Source: Desulfobacterales bacterium
Lineage (GTDB): Bacteria > Desulfobacterota > Desulfobacteria > Desulfobacterales > Desulfosalsimonadaceae
DNA length: 7,374 nucleotides
Assembly: GCA_018399455.1 (NCBI GenBank)
Contig: JAGYOT010000084.1
Location: forward strand, 1-7,374
Direction of reading: 5' to 3'
Part shown: positions 1 to 6,300 of the stretch, one piece after another
Numbering within the stretch: the first letter of the stretch is position 1
Layout: the number at the start of each line of letters is the position of its first letter
Position numbers and translations under genes: made by a program
The notes under the pieces: generated by a model
What the model saw: only the letters and a program-made list of their open reading frames with translations
Told to the model about the DNA's origin: nothing
Database searches by the model: none

Positions 1-432
1 CCAGCCACGCGGGGCCGCAGGTTCGAGCAGTTGCAGCGTGCCGTTCAAAAACGCCATGTCGCGATTGGGAGGGATGATATAGGCGCAATTGGACTGTACC
101 TTCACGCCGTCCTCGACCTCGAATACCTGCATGCGGGTGTAGCGCCGGATGAGATCGGTCAGGATGCTCTTGTGGTCCGGGGCCAGGTGCTGAACAAGGA
201 CAAAGGCCATACCCGGGTCAGAGCCTGCGGGCATGCCAGAGAAAAAGGCCTCGAAGGCTGCAAGACCCCCGGCCGATGCCCCGATGCCCACGATGGGAAA
301 GTCCCCGGCCACCCGGTCGGGCTTCGGCTGCGCGTCAATGGCGTTTCCGGACTGCTCCGGCGGCATGCCAGTTTTCGTTCCCCCTGGACGCTTGCCGGTC
401 GAGTTTTGCTGGTCCATTATTCTTTTTGTCAT
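1..432 (-). CDS. CheB/CheR-type fusion protein, N-terminal CheB methylesterase part (3' end cut by window)
   Basis: These 144 codons match the CheB methylesterase domain, which removes methyl groups from glutamates on chemoreceptors. Residues 1-44 are a polar, Pro/Gly-rich leader with no receiver domain. At 46-57 comes the nucleophile loop PIVGIGASAGGL, with the catalytic Ser at 53. The segment LVQHLAPDHKSIL follows at 79-91, with the catalytic His at 82. The phrase APDHKS and the lack of an N-terminal receiver are typical of CheB-CheR(-PAS) fusions rather than of stand-alone CheB, which normally has REC first. The third triad residue (Asp) and any CheR, PAS or kinase part lie outside the window. 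The ATG at 432 is chosen because AGGGAA sits 9 bases upstream; the in-frame ATG at 417 has no such site. GC content looks higher than in the neighbouring kinase (38 of 60 in one line counted). CheB identity is secure; the fusion is inferred from family resemblance. Confidence 0.9.
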   Translation of the reverse strand, partial: MTKRIMDQQNSTGKRPGGTKTGMPPEQSGNAIDAQPKPDRVAGDFPIVGIGASAGGLAAFEAFFSGMPAGSDPGMAFVLVQHLAPDHKSILTDLIRRYTRMQVFEVEDGVKVQSNCAYIIPPNRDMAFLNGTLQLLEPAAPRGW

Positions 433-433
433 A

Positions 434-535
434 CTATCGTCTTCCCTTATCTTGCGGCGGTACAGGGGGGCGTGTCGAATGGATGGGCGATTCGGTAACA
501 GATTGCGTTTTAAACCAGTCGGCTATAGCGGCCAT
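434..535 (-). CDS. Possible small ORF (33 aa) directly before the CheB/CheR gene; doubtful
   Basis: A frame from ATG at 535 reads MAAIADWFKTQSVTES and continues to a Pro-rich, basic end (PPVPPQDKGRR). Its TAG stop at 436-434 is one base before the CheB/CheR ATG (TAGTATG), a spacing that would suit translational coupling. The frame is open for 12 further codons upstream, back to a TAA, without a better start codon. There is no clear ribosome binding site before the ATG. I do not recognise the peptide. It could be a real leader peptide, the tail of a decayed gene, or chance. Confidence 0.15.
   Translation of the reverse strand: MAAIADWFKTQSVTESPIHSTRPPVPPQDKGRR
442..447 (-). promoter_or_regulatory. 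Ribosome binding site of the CheB/CheR gene
   Basis: AGGGAA on the minus strand lies 9 bases before the ATG at 432. It decides in favour of that start over the in-frame ATG at 417, which is preceded only by an A-rich stretch. Confidence 0.55.
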
Positions 536-541
536 GTCCGC
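522..541. promoter_or_regulatory. Two overlapping short palindromes upstream of the CheB/CheR gene
   Basis: GCTATAGC (522-529) is a perfect 8-base palindrome, and GCGGCCATGTCCGC (528-541) is a 14-base palindrome with one mismatched pair. They overlap by two bases and lie about 90-110 bases before the ATG at 432. They could be an operator or an RNA hairpin in the leader. No known regulator site is recognised. Confidence 0.15.
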
Positions 542-580
542 GTGAATATATCCAGCCCCGCGATTGACTCCTTACATTCA

Positions 581-610
581 ACCATACTTGCATTATCATT
601 TATCTGTCAG
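581..610 (-). promoter_or_regulatory. Weak candidate sigma-70 promoter for the CheB/CheR gene
   Basis: On the minus strand CTGACA (610-605; 5 of 6 to TTGACA) is separated by 18 bases from TATGGT (586-581; 4 of 6 to TATAAT). It would give a 5' leader of roughly 140 bases before the ATG at 432. The match is modest and the surrounding DNA is AT-rich, so a chance occurrence is quite possible. No sigma-54 (GG-N10-GC) element was recognised in the gap. Confidence 0.2.
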
Positions 611-611
611 C

Positions 612-690
612 CCTTAATTTCAGGTTTTGCTTTGTATTGGTATCCTTCAGGATCTCGGCCTCTCAGCACTCAACCTCTGGCTAATTAAGG
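612..690. repeat. 8-base inverted repeat CCTTAATT / AATTAAGG
   Basis: The arms at 612-619 and 683-690 are exact reverse complements separated by 63 bases, just downstream of the kinase stop codon. The arms are AT-rich and contain the self-complementary AATT, so chance is likely. There is no adjacent U-run that would make it a terminator. Confidence 0.2.
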
Positions 691-696
691 ACAACT

Positions 697-3378
697 TTAC
701 TTTTTGGCCCCATCCAGCACTTTTCTGACCGTTTTGGCCAGATCAGCCTTCACAATCGGCTTGTATGCAAAGGCTTTGATGCCAATTGCCGTTGCTGAGT
801 CATCTGAGATTTTTTTACTATAACCGGTACATAAGATTACCGGGATATCAGGTCTTATTTTCATTAGTTCCACGGCCAGTTTGTCTCCGGTCATATTCGG
901 CATGGTCATGTCCGTAAAGACCAGATCGAAATCGTTTGGTCTGGTTCTGAATAACTCCAGAGCCTCAACACTGCTGACTCGTGTTGTTACCGCATATCCC
1001 AATTGCTCAAGCACCTGACTGCCCATTTTGGCTATGGGGGCTTCATCGTCCACAAATAAGATCCGTTCCGTACCTGTAGGGAGCGTTTCGGCTTGATATG
1101 AGCCGTGTTCTTGACGCGTTCTGGTTACCGGCAGATAAATCGTAAACAGCGCTCCCTGCCCTGGTTTGCTATCCACCGAAATCTTTCCGCCATAGCTCTC
1201 GACAATACCCTTGACCATGGCAAGCCCCATACCCGTTCCTTCTCCCGGTCCTTTGGTCGTGAAATAGGGATCGAAAATGGAGCCTATGATTTCAGGAGCG
1301 ATCCCTGCGCCGGTATCCGATACCTTAATTTCAATGTAGTCCCCCGGTTTTAAATCCGGCTTTTCCCGGTTTACGCCTCTATTCATCACGACGTCTTTCA
1401 GGCTGAACTCAAGAATGCCTCCTTTATCCTCCATGGCATGCGCGGCATTGGTGAACAGGTTCATCAAAATCTGGTGAACCTGCGTGGCATCACCCATTAT
1501 CAAAGAGTCACTTTCGATGTTTTGCTTGATTTCAATCGTGGTAGGAATAGAGGATCTGAGAAATTTAAGCACTTCTGTTGCAATCATATCGACCTGGATC
1601 GGTTTTAATTCCTCCTCTGATTGTCGTGCAAAAACCAGTATTTGCCTGACAAGGTCTTTCGCCCGTTTCCCTGCCGTATATACCTCTTGAAGATTGTCTT
1701 CAATGTGAGTTCCTTTTTGAACCTCGTCAAGCGACAGTTCAGTATATCCTAAGACCGATGACAGGATATTGTTAAAATCGTGGGCGATACCACCGGCAAG
1801 GTTGCCTATGGATTCCATTTTCTGAGCCTGCTGAAGTTGCTCAGCCATTTTTTTGATTTCGGTAATGTCGCGGAAAATAGACAAGTTTGAGACTGATCCG
1901 TCTGTGTGGAATATGGGCGAATTAGAAACATGGTAAGTTCTGCCGGTTTTAGGGCTGACAACTTCAGTTTTGACATGCTCCCCCTTCATAACTTTTCCAT
2001 GGCTACACCATGGACATTTTTCATCAAGCCCATGTATCACCTTATAGCAGAGTTCACCAATGGCATCATAACCTGTACTTTTTTTCATAGCAGCATTCAT
2101 ATACTCTATGCGAAAGTCTGGTGAGCAAATATACGCCTTATCATCCATAGCTTCCATCATTGAGCGGTATTTTTCTTCGCTCTCCCTCAGTGCCTGCTCG
2201 GCCCGCTTTCGTTCCGAGATGTCCTCGAATAGCCCCACGGCGCCAAGGAAGTTTCCATCTTCACTGATAATGGTCTGATAAATAGCCCTCATGGATGTAG
2301 TTTTGCTGCCGGTGACAGACAGATAATCTCCTTCGTAATACCCCAGTTGGCCATTGAGAGAATCCTTGACCGCCTTAAGCATTTCTTTGTCATGCAGTCT
2401 TTCGAGCATGTTAAACCCCAGAATGCTTTTCCTTGGGGCTGCCATGATCTGTGTAAAATTGTCATTGAAATCCCTGATAATCCCGTTAACGTCAAAATGC
2501 ATAATTCCCAACGGAGCATTGTTGAAAATCATGCGATACCGCTCCTCGCTCTCCCGAAACGCCTCCTCTGACCGCTTTTTTTCGGTCATATCAGTAATAA
2601 ATGCAAATGAGCCCAGTGCCTCCCCCGATTTGTCCCTGATTGTTGTCGCATTAAAATAGGTGTGCAGATCTTCACCGTTCTTTTTTTTCAGGGTAATTTC
2701 ATAACTGCGATGGGATGTGGTGGATATCTTTGAGGTTTGCTCAATAAAAATCTTTCGGTTCTCATTATCAACAAATTCAAAGGGTGTTTTGCCAAGCATC
2801 TCATCTCGATTGTAGCCGAGCATTTTACAAAGAGATTCGTTAACTTCAATAGTTTTAAGTTCAGGACTCAGTATCCAGCATCCTTCTGATGTGGTCTCAA
2901 GAATGTTGCGGTATTTTATCTCACTCTCCCGCAGCGCCGCGGTGCGTTCTTCCACCAGTCGCTCCAGGGAATCTCTTTCCGCCCGCAGGGCATCCTCCGC
3001 TTTTTTGATCCGGAGGGCGACCTTGACCTGTGAAACAAGCTCATACTGGTCAATCGGCTTGGCCAGAAAGGCTTCAGCGCCGATCTCCAGTCCTTTTATC
3101 CGGCTCTGGGGGTCTGTTTTGATGGCCGTAACCATAATCACCGGGATGTGATTGGTGCTTTCATCGGATTTCAGCCGCCGGCAGGTTTCAAAGCCGTCCA
3201 TTCCCGGCATCTTTACATCCAGCAAAATGACATCCGGCAATTCGGATCCGGCCTTCTCGATCCCTTCCGCACCGGATTGAGCGGTGATCACAGCACAAGC
3301 GGGTATCAGATTTTTCAGCAAAGCGGACAGGGTCTCCAGATTGTCCGGCTTGTCATCAATTGCAAGTATTTTCGACAT
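697..3378 (-). CDS. Soluble hybrid histidine kinase, REC-PAS-PAS-PAS-HisKA-HATPase-REC (893 aa, complete)
   Basis: This cytoplasmic sensor kinase has receivers at both ends. REC1 (residues 4-121) has phospho-acceptor Asp54 (LLDVKMPGMDG) and Lys107 (AKP). A helical linker (121-152) leads to PAS1 (about 153-268), PAS2 (278-390) and PAS3 (401-510), each introduced by an S-box linker such as LRESEEKYR. PAS3 carries Cys418, Cys444 and a CPWC motif (455-458), which may bind a metal or be redox-active (inference). HisKA is of the NtrB-like type, GNLAGGIAHDFNNIL, with His533. The ATPase shows the N box (Asn640/Asn644), G1 DTGAGI (688-693), FDPYFTTK and G2 GEGTGMGLA. REC2 (772-888) has Asp823 and Lys873. 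No signal peptide or membrane segment is seen. The ATG at 3378 is preceded by AGGAGA at 5 bases. It starts 12 bases after the upstream kinase, so the two are probably co-transcribed. The PAS region is more AT-rich than REC1. The sensed signal is unknown. Confidence 0.96.
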   Translation of the reverse strand: MSKILAIDDKPDNLETLSALLKNLIPACAVITAQSGAEGIEKAGSELPDVILLDVKMPGMDGFETCRRLKSDESTNHIPVIMVTAIKTDPQSRIKGLEIGAEAFLAKPIDQYELVSQVKVALRIKKAEDALRAERDSLERLVEERTAALRESEIKYRNILETTSEGCWILSPELKTIEVNESLCKMLGYNRDEMLGKTPFEFVDNENRKIFIEQTSKISTTSHRSYEITLKKKNGEDLHTYFNATTIRDKSGEALGSFAFITDMTEKKRSEEAFRESEERYRMIFNNAPLGIMHFDVNGIIRDFNDNFTQIMAAPRKSILGFNMLERLHDKEMLKAVKDSLNGQLGYYEGDYLSVTGSKTTSMRAIYQTIISEDGNFLGAVGLFEDISERKRAEQALRESEEKYRSMMEAMDDKAYICSPDFRIEYMNAAMKKSTGYDAIGELCYKVIHGLDEKCPWCSHGKVMKGEHVKTEVVSPKTGRTYHVSNSPIFHTDGSVSNLSIFRDITEIKKMAEQLQQAQKMESIGNLAGGIAHDFNNILSSVLGYTELSLDEVQKGTHIEDNLQEVYTAGKRAKDLVRQILVFARQSEEELKPIQVDMIATEVLKFLRSSIPTTIEIKQNIESDSLIMGDATQVHQILMNLFTNAAHAMEDKGGILEFSLKDVVMNRGVNREKPDLKPGDYIEIKVSDTGAGIAPEIIGSIFDPYFTTKGPGEGTGMGLAMVKGIVESYGGKISVDSKPGQGALFTIYLPVTRTRQEHGSYQAETLPTGTERILFVDDEAPIAKMGSQVLEQLGYAVTTRVSSVEALELFRTRPNDFDLVFTDMTMPNMTGDKLAVELMKIRPDIPVILCTGYSKKISDDSATAIGIKAFAYKPIVKADLAKTVRKVLDGAKK

Positions 3379-3383
3379 AAGAC

Positions 3384-3389
3384 TCTCCT
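3384..3389 (-). promoter_or_regulatory. Ribosome binding site of the second hybrid kinase
   Basis: AGGAGA lies 5 bases before the ATG at 3378, inside the 12-base space between the two kinase genes. It fixes the start and leaves no room for a separate promoter in the gap, supporting a shared transcript. Confidence 0.8.
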
Positions 3390-3390
3390 G

Positions 3391-6300
3391 TTATCCCTTC
3401 AGCCATCCGCTGATTTTTTTCAAGAAACCTTCCGGATCAATCGGCTTGGCGATGTAATCATCGCAGCCTGCTTCGAGAATATTTTCCCGGTCGCCCTTCA
3501 TCACCTTGGCAGTCATGGCAATCACCGGAATATTGCTCAACTCGATGTTATCCTTTAGATGACGAACCACCGCAAAACCGTCCATCTTCGGCAGGGCCAT
3601 GTCAAGCAGGATCAGGTCAGGCCTTGCTTCACCGGCCATCCGCAATCCTTCTTCGCCGTCCGTCGCTTCAAGGATTCGGTATCGGTTCTTTAAAACCGCC
3701 TTGATGGTGGTCATGTTATCGGGATTGTCCTCCACCACCAGTATGGCTGCAGATTCCCCACGGGGTTTTCGAATTTGCGCCTGTGCGGCACGTTTCGAAC
3801 CTTGGGCTCCCGGCTTTACGTTGCCGGTCTCAAATTTTACCTGCGATTTTCCCTCAACCATGGACCGAACCTTGGACAACAGGTCTTCCCGGTCAATATC
3901 GCCTTTCTGCACAAGCTGCTGGACATGGTTTGCGCTGAGTTTCTTGTAATCCTCCGGGGTCAGGTCCTTGGCTGTCAGGATCAGAACCGGTATTTTTACC
4001 GTGGCCTTCGTACCCCGGATCTTTTCCAGCACTGCCAGACCATCGATTTTTGGCATCATCAAATCCAGAATAATACCGTCCGGGATGGTGTGGGAAACAT
4101 AATCAAGGGCCTCCTGTCCGCCTCTGGCCACATCGGCAACATACCCGGCAGATTCGAGAACCGCCTTGACCTGGATGATTACAGTCTCATTATCGTCAAC
4201 AATCAGAATCCGGGGCGGAACCGTCGGTTGTTTAACCACTAAATGTTTCGGATCTTCTTCAAGATCCCTCAGGATTCTTTTTATTTCTGCAAGCAGTGTC
4301 GCTGAGCTTACATCGGTTTTTTCCAGCACGGAAAAAACATTTCCGGTTAATTTGGTGCGGTCTTCTTCTGTCAGGTCTTTTGCCGTGACCACAATAACCG
4401 GCAGATCCCTGGTTGCGGGGTTGCTGCGGATTGTCTCTAAAACGGAAAAACCGTCCGGTTCCGGCATCATTAAATCCAGGACCAGAACGTCCGGGACCTG
4501 TTTTTTGATCAGTTCCAGACAGGCAGCGCCATCCTCAGCCTCAATGGAATCCAGTCCCTCCGCTTCGATGATCTGCCGGATGTTCTGCCGGTCAAGATCA
4601 TTGTCATCCACAATCATGATTGAGCGGGCTTGCGGCTTGCCGATTTTCTGTATCTCGGAAATGAGCTGTTTCCTGGACACCGGTTTGCTGACATAACCCA
4701 CAGCGCCAAGGGCAAAGCCGGTTTCTCTTTCCTCAGAGATGGAGACGATAATGACCGGTATGTCTTTGGTCACAGGGTTCTTTTTAAGGCCCTGCAGCAC
4801 CTCCCAGCCGTCCATATCGGGCATGATGATGTCCAGGGTGATGGCAAACGGCAGTTCCCGGGCGGCCAGTTTCAGCGCCTCTGATCCTGATGTGGCTGTA
4901 AGGGTGTTGTATCCCTCCTGGAGCAGGTAGCGGGAAATCATAGCGGCCATTTCAGGTTCATCGTCCACGATGAGAATGGTCTTGCGCTCCGGTTTCACGG
5001 TTGACGGTTCTCTGCTGACGATCGGTTCATAGACCGGTGCCAGACCCTGCCAGACGATGGGCAGCGTCAGGGTGAAAATGGATCCTTTTCCCGGGGTGCT
5101 TGTCACCGTGATATCCCCGCCCAGCATTCTTGCTGCCTTGCGGGCGATGGCCAGGCCAAGCCCCGTGCCTTCATGTCTTCTCGATGAAGACCCGTCCACC
5201 TGCCGGAATTCGTCGAAAATATACAGAAGGTCTTTTTCCGCGATCCCGATGCCGGTATCTGCAATCCGGACGGCAATCTTTTCCCTGTCGCTCTGCACAG
5301 AAACAGTCACACTGCCCGCGTTGGTAAATTTGACGGCATTGCCGATCAGGTTTTGCAGGATCTGGGACACCCTGATTTCATCGCTTTCGAGTGGCGGGAG
5401 ATCCCCGGGGATGTCCTGATGGATCTTGATCTGTTTTTCATCGGCAATGGGCGTGATGCTCTCGACAATATTTTCCAGAGTCATACGGAGCGAAAACGGG
5501 TTCGGATTGACATCCATCCTGCCGGCCTCGATTTTGGAAAGATCCAGGATGTCGTTGATCAGGGCGAGCAGATTTTTACCGTTGCGTTCGATGATTTCCA
5601 GATAGTTGACCTCTTCCGGGCTGAGTTTAGTCGTGGCCTGCATCATGAGCACATGGGAAAGAGCCATGACGGAATTGAGCGGCGTCCTCAGCTCATGGCT
5701 CATGTTCGATAGAAACTGGCTTTTCATGCGGCTGGCATCTTCCACCGCAAGCCGCTGCTGTTCCAGTTCCACATTCTGCCCCTGCAATTCTTCCGACTGC
5801 TTCCGGAGTTCCTCGGCCTGGGCCTCCAGCTCTTCCTGCTGCGCCTGGAGTTCCTGGTTGATCTCCTGCAATTCCTCGGCGAGCCGCCGGGTCTCGTCAT
5901 TGGCCAGAAGGTTGGCAAAGGCGGTATTGAGCGCAATGATCGCCGGTTGGCTTAGAATCGTCAATGCCGCCTGGGGATACCTGCTCAGGCTGGCCAGGCA
6001 AATCATCGCCCGGACTTCTTTGTCAACCACAACGGGCAGGGTGATCATCTCCCGTGGAATGGCTGTTCCTGCAAAGGTCTTGAACCTGAATGCGGTTTCC
6101 TCGGAGATATTGCGGATATGAGATATTTTGCCGGTCTTTAGGGCCATCCCGAACTCGCCTTCGAAGATCGAGGCGTCAAAGGTTTCCAGGAGTTCAGCGT
6201 TTACACCCGTCGCGGCAAGAGGTTCAAAGCGGTTGTCACCGGTCCGGCGCAGATAAAAGGCACCTATTTGCGATTCCGTAACCTCCATGAATTTTCCCAA

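Larger units (their letters stand above)
433..696. other. Intergenic region between the second hybrid kinase and the CheB/CheR gene
   Basis: This is the only sizeable gap in the window. On the minus strand, downstream of the kinase stop, I find no GC-rich hairpin followed by a U-run, so no convincing intrinsic terminator. What can be seen is a weak sigma-70-like hexamer pair, two overlapping palindromes near 522-541, an 8-base inverted repeat (612-619 with 683-690), and a doubtful 33-codon ORF ending at 434. Whether the CheB/CheR gene is read from the kinase promoter or from its own is therefore open. Confidence 0.7.

Noticed and set aside
642..653. Hairpin ATCC-TTCA-GGAT as terminator of the second kinase
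   Set aside because: The stem is only four pairs and no U-run follows on the minus strand.
31..688. Plus-strand open frames opposite the CheB gene and the gap (31-498 and 233-688)
   Set aside because: The minus strand encodes clear CheB catalytic motifs here; the plus frames are low-complexity shadows without a credible start or recognisable domain.
2570..2587. GACCG / CGGTC stem with a T-rich loop inside the second kinase
   Set aside because: It has a 5-base stem inside coding sequence, with the T-run in the loop rather than after the stem; it arises from Lys/Arg codons of a PAS linker.
2681..2688. Run of eight A (minus strand) in the second kinase as a programmed slippage site
   Set aside because: It encodes lysines in a normal PAS1 loop, and the frame continues intact on both sides with no alternative product apparent.
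4166..4696. Plus-strand open frame of 176 codons
   Set aside because: It lies wholly antisense to the REC2/REC3 part of the upstream kinase; its Ser/Arg-rich translation is the usual reverse-frame shadow and matches no family.
5606..6121. Plus-strand frame of 171 codons opposite the GAF and coiled-coil region
   Set aside because: Its Ser-rich composition is produced by the complement of the repetitive Glu/Gln codons of the coiled coil on the real coding strand.
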